Source: Endothia cerciana (lineage: Eukaryota > Ascomycota > Sordariomycetes > Diaporthales > Cryphonectriaceae). From it: a stretch of DNA of 64,000 nucleotides. The DNA lies in contig JALRMH010000006.1 of NCBI GenBank assembly GCA_026119935.1, positions 930,001 through 994,000 of the forward strand, written 5' to 3'. This document shows positions 12,173-23,167 of this stretch, piece by piece. The notes beneath the pieces were generated by a model. It saw only the letters and a program-made list of their open reading frames with translations. It was not told the origin of the DNA and did not search any database. Position numbers and translations under genes: made by a program. The stretch's first letter is position 1, and every line of letters begins with the position of its first letter.

Positions 12173-13493
12173 ATGTCCTCAGACAAGCCTCTCCCGTTCA
12201 TATACCAGTTCGCCGCCGGTGAGTTGCATGCCTCGCCGATGTTTACCACAAGATGACTCGGGGTTCGAAAAGCTGACATCACTTTTTCTTCACAGGCGCT
12301 GTCGCCGGTGTGTCTGAGGTATGGGGATAGCCCCTCTTTGTTCAATTGGCTTGCTGACACCCATGTGCTTCTAGATCCTGGTTATGTATGTGCCAATGAG
12401 CTGGACTGGGCACAGTAACACCGGTGATGCTGATAGCTGGCTTTAGGTACCCACTGGACGTCGTCAAGACCAGAGTGTAAGCGACTTCAAGGAAGGTATA
12501 GGGGCTCTGAGCTGACGAGCACCACAGCCAACTCCAGACTGGCAAGGGAGCTGGCGCGGACTCCTACAATGGCATGTTTGACTGCTTCTCGAAGATCGTT
12601 CGCAATGAGGGGTACGTACAGTTCTGCTACCGTAGGGGCTGCCTCAGGGGAGAGCTGTAGAACAGTGACAACAACCTGTGGGGGCCTGGCACGCTGACAC
12701 CTCGCACCGCAGCTTCTCCCGCCTCTACCGAGGCATCACTGCCCCGATCCTGATGGAAGCACCCAAGCGCGCCACCAAGTTCGCCGCCAATGACGAGTGG
12801 GGCAAGTTCTACCGCAAGGCCTTCGGCGCCGACAAGATGAACCAGTCACTCTCCGTCCTGACCGGCGCCACCGCGGGTGCCACCGAGTCCTTCGTCGTCG
12901 TGCCCTTCGAGCTCGTCAAGATCCGGCTGCAGGACAAGGCCTCGGCCGGCAAGTACAACGGTATGCTGGACGTGGTTGCCAAGACGATCAAGCAGGAGGG
13001 CGTGCTGGCCATGTACAACGGCCTGGAGAGCACTCTGTGGCGGCACATACTGTGGAACGCCGGGTACTTTGGGTGCATCTTCCAGGTGCGCCAGCTGCTG
13101 CCCAAGGCGAGCGACAAGAGGGGCCAGATGGTCAACGACATCATGGCGGGTACGGTCGGTGGTACGGTTGGCACGATCCTGAATACGCCAATGGACGTGG
13201 TCAAGTCGCGGATCCAGAACACCACCAAGGTCCCGGGCATGGTCCCCAAGTACAACTGGGCCTGGCCCGCTGTGGGTACGGTGATGAAGGAGGAGGGTTT
13301 CGCCGCGCTGTACAAGGGTTTCTTGCCCAAGGTGTTACGGCTGGGTCCGGTGAGTTCTGCTGCCCCGCTGCAACCTGGTCCCGCGTGAGGTACTTTTTTG
13401 CTAACCGTCTGACAATAGGGTGGTGGTATCCTCCTTGTGGTTTTCACAGGCGTCATGGATTTCTTCCGACAGCTGCACGAGGGAAAGGCATAG
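12173..13493 (+). CDS. odc: Mitochondrial 2-oxodicarboxylate carrier (SLC25 family)
   Basis: Seven exons: 12173-12218, 12296-12318, 12375-12385, 12447-12476, 12528-12611, 12713-13349 and 13419-13493, giving 301 residues. All junctions keep frame and follow GT-AG. Three carrier signatures mark the three repeats: YPLDVVKTR, PFELVKIR and TPMDVVKSR. Features that recall the oxodicarboxylate carrier are FIYQFAAGAVAGVSE at the N-terminus, SRLYRGITAPILMEAPKRATKF in repeat 1 and the short DFFRQLHEGKA tail. The protein exchanges 2-oxoadipate and 2-oxoglutarate across the inner mitochondrial membrane, serving lysine and glutamate metabolism. The 5' half is split into exons of 23, 11 and 30 bp, which gene finders often miss. 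The frames seen there without splicing are not real starts. Confidence 0.93.
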
Positions 13494-14177
13494 ACCGCTG
13501 TAGGAATATTCATCCTGCATCGTCTCCTGAGCATTGGTCCGGTTCTGGTTTAAATATTTTGCCCTCAGCAATACGGTCAAGACAGATACCAGTCACGGGC
13601 TATTCGTCCGAAATTGGAATACACAGCACAAAGCATATTCAATCCTTCACGGTGACCACCGTCTCGAGGCGTCGAGGGACTCTGAGTGGCGGTGCAGGCG
13701 CTCATGGGGTCGAATGATATTCATGAGGTCAAGTTTTGATAATTAAATGGCTACCCATCGGGGCGCTCTGACCTTACTGTATAGGTCGGGACAACGAAGA
13801 CAATGAAGATATAAGCGAAGACACATCGACGCTGAGAAGAGGTGGGCGAGCCGGGGAGCCCAAATCCCAGGTCTGCCCGGCCCAGTCGCGTACCTACCTC
13901 TCGACTAAGTGATGTCTGAGCCGACCTTCTCTGTTGTGGTATGAGTCGAGCCGGATGCTTGCGGGGGGATCTGAGGAGGCCAGAACAGTGTTTTTGGCCG
14001 CTACACAGAGCATACACAAGTTCTCTCGGGGTGATCCCAGAGGAACGACCTGTACCGCGGAGACTGCTTGGTTGCGTAAAGGCGCCACCAAGTTAAACGG
14101 CTCGAAATCGTTAGTCCTCATGAACTACCGAGCCCCCCGCCCCGTCCATGTCCAATTTCCCTTTTGGCAAGGTGAGT
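13494..14177. other. Intergenic region, no gene seen
   Basis: I found no frame with recognisable content or consistent splice signals in this gap on either strand. Confidence 0.4.
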
Positions 14178-15175
14178 CTATCCAGGACAGGATCCAAAGA
14201 GTTCACAAGCAACCCTTCCTCCAAGGTCCACTGCAAGAACGCCCTCTGAACCAATGTACTTGATGAAATACTCATCCGCTCGTCCGTGCCAGATATCCGC
14301 ATCCGCCATTTGCCTGTATTTGACCTCTAGTTCCCATCCCTCCACCTCCCCCTCCTGCATATACCTGAGATCCCTCTCAGCAAGCAGAATATGCCACAGG
14401 ATAACGACTCGGCCACTATCTTCTCCGGATTCAAGACGATCTAGCCCCGCCTATATTTTTCGAGATGGAAAGCCTTGTCTCCACTGAGCTCATCCCTGAG
14501 CGGGCCGTCCAGGTGGTCTGAGGTCGGATACCTCTCGAAGTCGGACCGGAGGAGGTAAGCTGCCTGGTAGCGCTCCACAGCCTCGTTGCAGACCTCGTCC
14601 CAAACCTCGGTAGGAGCACACCGCTAACCAGCCCGTCTCACCTCACCTCGGAATCCCGGAAAACGGGTTGGCGACGTGCCTGGGGGACCCAGGGTACCCG
14701 CGTCTTCATGCCAGGAATTCAACGTGCGGTCGAGGAAGTCGAAAGCGCACCAGCCGCAGGAAATCTCCATCCGCAGGTTGTAAGAGGCCGCATTTGTTAT
14801 AGGTCATATGCTTGGTCCCGAAGATAGACTCCGCTTCTCCTCTTCCAGGAGCATCTTCAGCCCCATTCCGGAAGATTCAAGACCGAAGGCATCCACGAGG
14901 ACGGTGTGAGTACCTAGCCAAAACCCCACTGCGTTTCGCTGTCATTGTTCCAGATCTTGTCAGCATCCACCGATTTATACAGACACCAATTAGCAAGCAT
15001 CCCATCATCAGTGTGCAGACAACCATACCGATACGGAACACAAAGCGTAGAGCGGCCTTGTGGAGCTGTATACACCTTAGAAATTCGGACATCGGCCCAC
15101 CAGCGTCGTGACGTTGACCGTCCCGTGGCTCAGTACTCAGTTGAGGCATGAGACCTCCACATACATAGAGCAATT
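14178..15175 (-). pseudogene. Decayed gene of unknown function
   Basis: The minus strand shows protein-like stretches in different frames that do not join into one reading. Toward the 5' side (about 14900-15100) are a hydrophobic segment (VFRIGMVVCTLMMGCLLIGV) and, in another frame, SVDADKIWNNDSETQWGFG before a stop. At 14440-14610 lies VWDEVCNEAVERYQAAYLL and onward. At 14178-14440, in a third frame, lies HILLAERDLRYMQ to FIKYIGSEGVLAVDLGG. No GT-AG introns explain all the frame changes. I do not recognise the family. The amino acid composition reads like a former soluble or membrane-anchored protein. A live gene with unusual splicing cannot be excluded. Confidence 0.3.
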
Positions 15176-16382
15176 GTAGAGGCCATTATATTTGCCGTAG
15201 CCATACGGATCTGCAACAAGTATATCTCAGTCGGGTATTTGAGAGCCTTGGTCTCAAGAAAGTCGACTGATTGAATGAACCAAGCTTTGGGATTTCAGAT
15301 TTCACGGACGCAAAATATCAGACGGAACTGTGTCGCGAGGGATGATGAGAGCTCTGGTCGGGAACAGGGAAGGGGAAAAGTATAACAACTGTACGACACG
15401 CAGTATGTAGCACTCGCATCGCTGGCGCCCACGTGGGTGACGCCTTGTGTCCCGCGTATACATGCAGATGGAGAAGATTTTCTATGAGAATGAAGCCGCG
15501 AAAAAGCTGAGGAGGCTCATCTCGTCATGATGTTGGGAACTCTCGTGTCTAGATGGCCTGCATGCGGATAGCATAGTGATCATCGATACATACTAATTGG
15601 ACAGATCGCTCGGACAGATCCCACCTCACGGAGGGAATATTGCATGAACACCACTCGGGAAGCACCGTCCGCACTTGACAAGACCAAGTTGAAAGTTTGA
15701 TTGCCGTCCTGCTGTCACACGTTTGCCAACAGATTCACGGATGACGCCTGGTTTGCTTGCGGCGGTGTGACGCGCGAACCAAAAGGCATGGTGAGACTTC
15801 TCGACGGGAAGACGCAATCGTGGCCACGCGAGAGATCAACGGTGTTCTCAAAGACAGTCGCGAGCCAGATCCCAAATTGCATGTGTAATGTAGACGCGAC
15901 GGATGATGTGCCCAAGGACCGAGTCCGGGCAGCTGAATGCAACTTCAGTGGGGACTTAAGACTGTATCTAAAAGCAATATCAGGGGTATTGGGATCTCAT
16001 TGTAATAATGTTTGCATTGTACCGTGCTGCCGCAGGCCTCGTGTACCGAGGGAACGCATCGGGCTGAGCACATCTATGAAGTTGTATGCTGATTTCGACA
16101 ACTGTAGTGACGACAGTCTTCACGTCCATGAGAAAGAACCGAGTTAGCCTCCGTTTGAGAATTCAAAGGTGCGTTTACCGTGGATAAGAGAGATGTAACC
16201 CAGTACGACGCCAACCAACGCCAGCAAAGAAAGGTCGAAGAGCCGTTCTGCGTGTTGCAGTGTGAAGTGCCTCTGCGCAGCGGTCGAAAATCCGGCTTAG
16301 GCTTCGGAGACCCAACAGTCGTCTTGTTGTCGTACTCTGAGACAGCCCAGATGGAAAGGTTTTCTGCAGCAGAATAAGCATC
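15176..16382. other. Intergenic region, no gene seen
   Basis: The longest open frame (15701-16147, plus) has no recognisable domain or codon pattern. The interval contains the 3' flank of the SPF30 gene. Confidence 0.4.
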
Positions 16383-17531
16383 TTAGTCAACGTCCTCATT
16401 AGGTTGGTAGATGTGACGACTCCTGGTAGGATCCTTGCGCATGGCCTGGCCCGAGCCTGTGAAACCAACTGTTCAAGCACACACACACAAAAGTCAGCAA
16501 ACAATCTCCCTCTGCACAAGTATCTGTCCGGTCACAACAATACGTACCTCGACCGTGGACACCCTCCGGCGTCCGGAACATGCTGTCCTTCTTCTGCGCC
16601 TTGCCAAACTTGCTCTTGTTGGTGAATTCCTGCCACTTGTTCTTTCCCTTCTCGAGCTCCTTGGTCGCCTTGATCTTCTTGAACTTCTTGACCGGCTTCT
16701 CACCGCCCTCCGCGCTCTTCTCCTCCGCCTGTGGGTACACACTCGGCGCGCTTGTCAGGACAATGCCATTATTGCTCGTCGTCGGACCGCTGCCGCCGCC
16801 GCCAGCAGCAGCAGCGCTCGGGAAGGCAGCCGCCGCCGATGGCGTGCCGGGCGTGATCGGGCTGGCGAGGCTACCCCCCGCGTTCGCAGCAGGCGTCCCG
16901 TCGGCCTTCCGCTTGTTGCTCGCAGGTTTGATGTCCCTCGCCCTGAGCGTTTCGACCGTGTCGTAGCTCTTGAACTTGACCGTGTAGATCGGCTGCGTGC
17001 TGCTCCCGGTGACGGCCGTGATCCGCGCCGGGTAGAAGCCCTTGTCGCCCGACACCCACTTGGCCAGGACCGTGTCGTTGACCGCATAGTTCACCGGAGC
17101 GGCGTCCGCCGCCGGGGCCGCCGCCGCCGCCGCCGCCGCTGCCGCCTCCGCGCGGGTTTTCTCCTCCTGGATCTGCTTCTTGAACGCCGGGTGATTCTCG
17201 CGCGACCACTTCTCGGGCTCCGCCGGGGGCGGCGGTGGTGGGACTGGGGCGGCGGCCTGCGCGGGGCGTCTGGAGGCGGTGGAGGGGGCGATGTCCGCGA
17301 TGGACTCGTTGATCATCTTGATCATCTCGTCCAGCTCGGCCTTGAGCCCGAGGAGCTCGGGGTTCTCAGGCTCATCGTTGAGGGACTGGAGGACGATGTC
17401 CAGCTATCGTCAGGAGTTTAGCAAAGTGATGCGGTGACCGAGAGGGCGGTGGGGGGATGGGTCCGGCGCATGTATACCTGCTCTTGGTACTGTTTCTTCT
17501 CCTCCTCGAGTTGCGACAGCTGCGCGCTCAT
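16383..17531 (-). CDS. spf30: SPF30/SMNDC1-like Tudor-domain splicing factor
   Basis: Exons 17531-17478, 17403-16548 and 16468-16383 give 331 residues. The introns (74 and 79 bp) have GTATAC and GTACGT donors. The N-terminus MSAQLSQLEEEKKQYQEQLDI is a coiled coil continuing to about residue 40. Alanine- and proline-rich linkers surround a Tudor domain at about 122-177 (VNDTVLAKWVSGDKGFYPA through LRARDIKP). A second conserved block near the C-terminus (KWQEFTNKSKFGKAQKKDSMF, then RTPEGVHGRVGFTGSGQAM) matches the tail of human SPF30. The family binds symmetrically dimethylated arginines and helps tri-snRNP joining during spliceosome assembly in the nucleus. A long opposite-strand frame here is an artefact of GC-rich codons. 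Confidence 0.85.
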
Positions 17532-18544
17532 TTTGTACAGTTCGGACCCAGGCGCAGTGAATATACGTGTGTGTACTCGGTAATACCTTCTGACGACAGA
17601 TGATGCGGTCAGCGCGGTGCGGTTGTTGCGGATGTTGAGTTGCTGTCCCGTACGAGTCGAGGAAAGATGAAGCCGTCTGCGGCGATGGAATGAGTGGAGT
17701 CAAAAGGCTGCCGCCTCGGCCCCTTCCAACCAGCCGGCCAGATGACTTAGTAAGCCGACCCGGCCAGGAGCCGGCTCCGCACTACATAGTTTATACTGGT
17801 ACGTACCCTCCCAGGCTCAAATACCAACAAGGAAGGCAAGAAGTCATCACCACCGTCCTCCTTCCTCCTGCCAGCGTTCATATAAGTCATCATTTCTTTC
17901 TCGCTTCCGCAGCCGCCGGTCGAGATAGTGTAGTGGCCAGTTGTGCTCCCCATCGCCATCTGTTACGCTCACGTTCGAGTCCGGCGGGGCTACTAGCTGG
18001 AAGGCTGTGCCGGCTGTCGGGATGAACTGTGCTTAAACCCTGGCCAGGTTGACAAGGCATCTGGGCATGGCGGTTCTGACTTTTGCACCTTTCTTCTTTT
18101 CTTTTTTCTTGGGGGGGGGGTGGGGGGGAAGGGAAGGCAGACTCACCGCGCGGGTGATGCGTGCGTTCCGCTCGCGTACGGGTGAACGAAGGGGGACACG
18201 GTCTTATGTTGAGTCACAGGCGATCTTGTGAAGGACCTCATTTACTTGCATCAGCTAAGAAGGCGTAGTAACGGGCCGCAGAATACTTTCAGACTTGGTG
18301 TATTTCCCTTTCCTCGCAATGCTGTGCCTATGCCGTGCCGAAACGCCATTTCCGTCAGATGTGCTTGGACCCTGCGGTATTGGAAACCAGAGCTCACGTA
18401 GACACTCCTGGCTGGAATCGCACTCATGTAATGGTGTGCCGAAGCAGTACGAATGTTGAATCGACGTGTCTCTAATACCCTTTCCTTCCTCCGTGTCGAG
18501 GAGGCCGCCCTCGTTGTCACCATGCCACTTGAGCCGCGCCTCGC
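17532..18544. other. Intergenic region with G runs and a tRNA-like fragment
   Basis: It includes G runs at 18111-18120 and 18122-18128. At 17937-18000 there is a stretch with a D-arm-like TAGTGTAGTGG and a GTTCGAGTCC box, but the stems do not pair as a tRNA (see rejected items). No gene is visible. Confidence 0.4.
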
Positions 18545-20497
18545 CTAGTCCGCACTCGCAGCCAGGCCCACCAGGTTCTTATCCCACATACTCCTCAGGA
18601 TCGCCTGGATGCCCTCGTCCTCCTCCCCGTTGACCAAGCTCGCCCCGCTCAAGCGGGACCCTGGCCCCTCGTGCATCCTGGCCGCCGCGCCGCCGTCGTC
18701 CGTGTCCAGGCTCGAGCCCGCCCCGCTATGCCTAATGGTCGAGCGGGACCGCCTGGGCGTCTCCGGCCTCCTCCCCCCGTTCGCCGTCTCACGGAAGCTC
18801 TGGCTCAGCCCGAAGTTGTGCACCGAGTGCCGGCCCGACGGCGCGCCGCGCGGGATCCTCCTGGCCTTGTCGTTGCCGGGGAGCTGGGCGATCCGCGCCA
18901 GGGACCGCGCGACAGGGTTCTGATACCGGCGGACGATGTTGTACTCCACGCCCGTGCGCTCGAGGAGCTTGTACACGCGCGGGTCCTGGCCCTCGTAGCC
19001 CGCGCCCCCGATGAGGGGGCCTGCGACCTCTGCGACCTCGGCCGCGAAGCCGCCTATCCCGGAGTGGCGGTGGCGCACGGGCTCCATGGACGAGCTGGCG
19101 CGCTGGAGGTTGATCTTCTGCTGCGTCCGGCTCTTCTCCGACGGTGCGGCAACGGGGCCTTCCTTCCTGGAGCGGGCGGTGGTCGCTATCGCGCTCGTGA
19201 TGCCGGTGTCCTCTTCGTCTGTCAGTTCCTCATCGTCATCGTCGTCATCGTGTACCTGCGTAGTCGCAGTGGACAGCCCGGTATCTGCCGGCCCAGAAAG
19301 GCCGCCCATTGACTGTGGTCTCTTGCCCGCCCTGCTGCCCTCCACAGGCGTATAGAACGACCCGGCCGAGTCCTGTGATGTGATGAACCGCGACGTGACC
19401 TCATCCACGCCGTTGCTCCCGGCCACGCCCTGCGGCTGTGCCGGGGTCATGGATAGCGTACTGGCTGAGTGCTTGCTGTCGGGCGACGCTGCCTTGGCCA
19501 GGGCCGTCATGTTTGACATGCTGGTGGTGGCGCTGTGCGACGGCGTGCGCTGGAGCAACCTCGACGTCAGGTTCCTGCTGTGCTGCGTGGTGTTGTCGAA
19601 CAGGAGCTTCTGCGGCTCCGCTAATGGTGTCGGCTCCTCGTCGTCGTTGTCATCCTCCGCCGTGGCGTCGCTATCGTCTGCGGTGCGGGGGACGGGGCTG
19701 CCCTGCGCGCGGGCGGACGACTGGCCGCTCGTGATGACGGACCCGCGGCGCGACAGGTATGGGGAGGCCGAGCTGCTGGCGTCGGCCCACTCGTCCACTT
19801 CTTCCACTTCTTCCACTTCTTCTTCTTCTTTCTCCTCGTCGTCGCGGTCCAGCTGGCCGTCGGTGCCGAGGTCGAAGTGGACGGCGGACTTGAACGGCTT
19901 GAGCTTGCTGACGGCCTTCTCGGAGGAGGAGCGCTTGAGCTGGGCCGAGGACTTGCTCCGCCTGCCGACCTCGACGTGGGACTTGTTGCGCTTCAGGCTC
20001 GTGTGCGAGGCGTTCTTCTTCAGGTTCGTGGCGGACGGGTCGCGCGACAGTCTCGCCTCGGAGGAGTGCGAGGAGTGCTTGCGTTGGTGGTGCTGGTGGT
20101 TCTGGTGGTTCGAGGAGGAAGGGGACGGGCTAGTCAGCCCGGTGGCGGCCGTCGTGCTACGTTCGGGGGAGGGTGAGGTGAGACGGCGGTTGAGCTTGGT
20201 CGAGGAGGTGGTCGCGTTCTGTTTGGACAGGCCTTTGGAGGAGGGAACTCTTGCGTGTAGTCGACTGCCGCCTCCAACATGGTGTCTCTGCTGGTGCTTT
20301 CTGTGCTGCTGGTGCTGCTGGTGCTGGTACTGCTGCTGCTGCTGGTTATGAGGACGCTGGGTCTGGTCGCTGGCCAATGAGTCGGTGTCGCGCGCGGTGG
20401 AAGGCCGTTTTGATTGGCCGGTGGACGGCGACATGCTTTCTCCTCGCTCCCTGTCCCTAGCCATTGTTGCTTTTTTGCCCCCTCGAGGGATGCCCAC
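18545..20497 (-). CDS. Low-complexity protein, probably TCO89-like TORC1 subunit
   Basis: One uninterrupted exon encodes 650 residues; a second in-frame ATG at 20464 is an equally good start. The first 100 residues hold glutamine/histidine runs, followed by serine-rich basic sequence. A conserved-looking block is FKSAVHFDLGTDGQ, then an acidic stretch, then DEWADASSSASPYLSRRGSV. Near the C-terminus are DPRVYKLLERTGVEYNIV and RRYQNPVARSLARIAQLPG, and the protein ends ILRSMWDKNLVGLAASAD. The VHFDLG, acidic and DASSSASPYLSR combination recalls the fungal TCO89 domain family, a vacuolar TORC1 component in yeast. That assignment is from memory of family motifs and is moderate. No membrane segment is seen. 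Confidence 0.55.
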   Translation of the reverse strand: MGIPRGGKKATMARDRERGESMSPSTGQSKRPSTARDTDSLASDQTQRPHNQQQQQYQHQQHQQHRKHQQRHHVGGGSRLHARVPSSKGLSKQNATTSSTKLNRRLTSPSPERSTTAATGLTSPSPSSSNHQNHQHHQRKHSSHSSEARLSRDPSATNLKKNASHTSLKRNKSHVEVGRRSKSSAQLKRSSSEKAVSKLKPFKSAVHFDLGTDGQLDRDDEEKEEEEVEEVEEVDEWADASSSASPYLSRRGSVITSGQSSARAQGSPVPRTADDSDATAEDDNDDEEPTPLAEPQKLLFDNTTQHSRNLTSRLLQRTPSHSATTSMSNMTALAKAASPDSKHSASTLSMTPAQPQGVAGSNGVDEVTSRFITSQDSAGSFYTPVEGSRAGKRPQSMGGLSGPADTGLSTATTQVHDDDDDDEELTDEEDTGITSAIATTARSRKEGPVAAPSEKSRTQQKINLQRASSSMEPVRHRHSGIGGFAAEVAEVAGPLIGGAGYEGQDPRVYKLLERTGVEYNIVRRYQNPVARSLARIAQLPGNDKARRIPRGAPSGRHSVHNFGLSQSFRETANGGRRPETPRRSRSTIRHSGAGSSLDTDDGGAAARMHEGPGSRLSGASLVNGEEDEGIQAILRSMWDKNLVGLAASAD

Positions 20498-20887
20498 CTC
20501 AGACAGGACACAGCGACTACTTGTCGACTATCCCTCTTCCTCCCTTCCACCAGCTCGTAGAGTGTGGGGGGTCTCTGGTCAACCTGCGCCGGAGTGTTGG
20601 GGCTACCTCGGTCGGTGTGCGTGAGGCGGTTGAGAGAAACAACCTTTGGTGGGGGGGGGGGGGGGAAGGTTGCGAGTGAAAATGCGGCGGGCAAGCCCTG
20701 GATTGGATATCAATTGACGACTGAGAGGATGGGTTCGGGATTGTACTAGTAGTCCTCTGGAGATCGACGGGCTCGCCTGAGTCAATTGTATCGATCCAAG
20801 GACCTGACCTGGTTTCGACTCCGACCTGGCCCGACCTAGCCCAACTCGTCCTGCCAGAAAGACCGAGACTAGTCGGGCTGGACGGGA

Positions 20888-20920
<33 letters not shown>

Positions 20921-21730
20921 CTTGGATTGGAGGGTTTGGTTTGCTGCAGGCGCGCGCGCAGTGAGGGTTGAATGGACAGTGATGTGCCACGTCGAGAAGG
21001 CCCGTGTCCCTCCCTCGCTGGCAACTTCTCCCGTGCAGGTGGCCGTAAACAGAGGCAGAGGTCCAGGGAGAGGTCCAGGGAGAGGCCCAAGATCGATCAA
21101 GCTGGGGGGGGGAGGGGGGCGAGGATGTATGGTCGTCTCGTTCGTCCGTGAGGGCTCTGCTGCACCTTCGTCATTCTGCGCGAGATAGCGATCCCCAACG
21201 CAACCAGTCAAGTAACTAGGTACTAACAGACCACCGATGCTGCGCCGCCTGCACATGCCATGCCGCTATCAGTCCAGTCTTAAGTTTCCCGAGTCAGGCG
21301 CCTCCGTACATACTACTTTGTGATAGTTCCCTACGCACCACCACGCTCACTTCCGAACGCGGCGGAGTGCCGCCCTTTTAATCTTCCAGCACGCTCCCCC
21401 GATGACTCAGCCCTGCAGGCCCTGCCCGGTTGGTCTTGGTGCCCACGTGGTAATTTACCCTCTGCATTTTACGTAGTATTCTCGGCCCGCCCCCCGACCC
21501 CGCCGCGATGATTACCCGCATACATATCATCAACAACCGCCTGCCTTTACGCCGCTCTGTTTGCCCTCCGTTGCTATATCTCTCTCGTAGGTGAAGACGG
21601 CCGACATCCACGACATGCCTTGGTCCACCCGGCGGAGACTCGCCGTTCATTGGTTGATAATAATAATAAAAGGCTTCTCTTGCCCACACTACCCATCAAT
21701 CCCCAGATGAGACGCGTTTAATCAACAATA
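20498..21730. other. Boundary region: leader of the TCO89-like gene, with G run and GA repeat
   Basis: It contains a run of 15 G at 20651-20665, a (GA)n microsatellite at about 20891-20920 and short near-repeats of GTCCAGGGAGAG at 21060-21088. I see no gene. The heme-binding end of the neighbouring P450 is not found here in any frame. Confidence 0.5.
20891..20920 (+). repeat. (GA)n microsatellite
   Basis: An almost perfect alternation of G and A for about 28 bp lies roughly 400 bp upstream of the TCO89-like start codon. Confidence 0.9.
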
Positions 21731-21736
21731 ACTGCC

Positions 21737-23167
21737 CTTACGAGAGCCGCAAACCCTCATGGATGACGGCACCTAGATATGGAAGCCTTTCAAGGGCCGC
21801 CCACTGCGGTGGCTGGCCTGAGCTGTCAACGACCGTGCTCACTTCAGCAGTGAGCTTTCCGAGTATCGCTGGCTTCGTAAGAAGGTGGTATGTGATGACC
21901 GTTAAGGTCCAGCTGGCCGTCTCTGTGCCGGCCACGAACAGGGAAAAGCCTTCTTCTACCAGGCGCTGAAGAGCCTTCTCGCTCGGTGGCAGATCTGACT
22001 GCAAGACCGAGCCAAATACTGTCGAGCCATCGTCTACGCCGTTGTCAATGTTGGCTTGTGCTCTGTTGACGTAGTTGGGCATATCGACCTAACAACACAT
22101 CAACCGCAAGGGTCTGGTCTTGTTGATGCCTGCGTAGGAATAGCCAGGACCCACTATCAATACGTTGAACAACGCTTCCATGTCTTCCGAGAGCCGTCTG
22201 GTGAACCTGTTCCTTGTCAGGCTGGTTTGCTTTACAGGAGATCAGCAATGAACACTTTACATTGCCATGGCGAATCCCGCATGTTTTAGACATGGAAAAA
22301 AAAAACGGAACAAGTATACGAGTCTCAGCTGTGCAAACAGTGGCTCTCGGAAATTCGGTTCCCAGCCCTCCTGCGCTATGAGGCCGAGGTTCTCCCCGAG
22401 GCAGTAGCCTGTGATGACATCTGTCGTGAACAGACTCAATGCCGTGGTGACGTCGAACGGTCCTTCTTTCGCAAAGACTAAGATCTTCTCGCAGAGGCGT
22501 TCGGCAAGATCGCGGACGGTCGGTTCCAGTCGTGAAACCTGGGCGCGGGAGAAGAACTTGGACAGGGCGTTCCGCCGCATTCGGTGGACGTCATGGCTGG
22601 TGGTCGAGGAGGTTGCAGCAGTGTCAGTGTGTCCTCGCATACCCGGACTTTGGTAGTACAAAGCAGACATTGACTGCGTGCTCAGGAATATATCAGGGGC
22701 CCTTACACTCCACTGCCCCTGACTTGATGTGAGGGCTCATCACGTTTTCTGCTTCCTCCGGCGTGAATTTCATCGATGAAGTGGCGATCGCTGCAGTGGA
22801 CTTCGTCGGGGCTGATGCGAACCATTGGGCCTGTACGTATGTCAGCCATCAATGCCAGTTGAGCCACGACTGTAAAGTAGATCATACCATATTTCTCATG
22901 CATCTTCTGAATTTGTCTTGTGTAGCGGCCAGACCTTACTACATCGTAGTAGGATTCTGGGAGGTATGTTCCAGCTGAAAGCCATGGTCCGGGAATATGG
23001 TGCAAGAGGTGAAAGAAGAGGTTGTAGGTCAATTTTATCAAAGGGTAAATAATCAAGGTAACTGCCGAAACAAGAAGGAATAGTTTTAACAAGTTGTATG
23101 TTCCATACGAGATGAGGTCCTGAAGTGACATCCTAACAGGATTCAGGAACGGTTGAGGCTGCTCCAT
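21737..23167 (-). pseudogene. Truncated cytochrome P450 pseudogene
   Basis: The N-terminus is MEQPQPFLNPVRMSLQDL, then a membrane helix and HHIPGPWLSAGTYLPESYY. An intron near 22890-22830 joins MHEKYG to PMVRISPDEVHCSD. Further pieces read HRMRRNALSKFFSRAQVSR, the I-helix motif AGTETASWTL and the K-helix ExxR as EGLR. The frame ends directly after GLRLS, and the heme-binding FxxGxRxC segment, which should follow within about 100 residues, is missing from the downstream 400 bp in all frames. Between 22257 and 22082 the conserved reading is broken by stops. The domain order resembles fungal class II P450s of the trichodiene-oxygenase-like type. Without the cysteine ligand it cannot be an active monooxygenase. 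Confidence 0.8.

Noticed and set aside
16435..17421. 328-codon plus-strand frame over SPF30
   Set aside because: It is antisense to a recognisable Tudor gene and is rich in L and R from codon composition.
17937..18000. tRNA-like sequence with TAGTGTAGTGG and GTTCGAGTCC
   Set aside because: The A-box- and B-box-like words are present, but the T stem and the acceptor ends do not pair, so no cloverleaf forms.
19380..20351. 323-codon plus-strand frame over the TCO89-like gene
   Set aside because: It is antisense to low-complexity serine and glutamine codons and has no domain.
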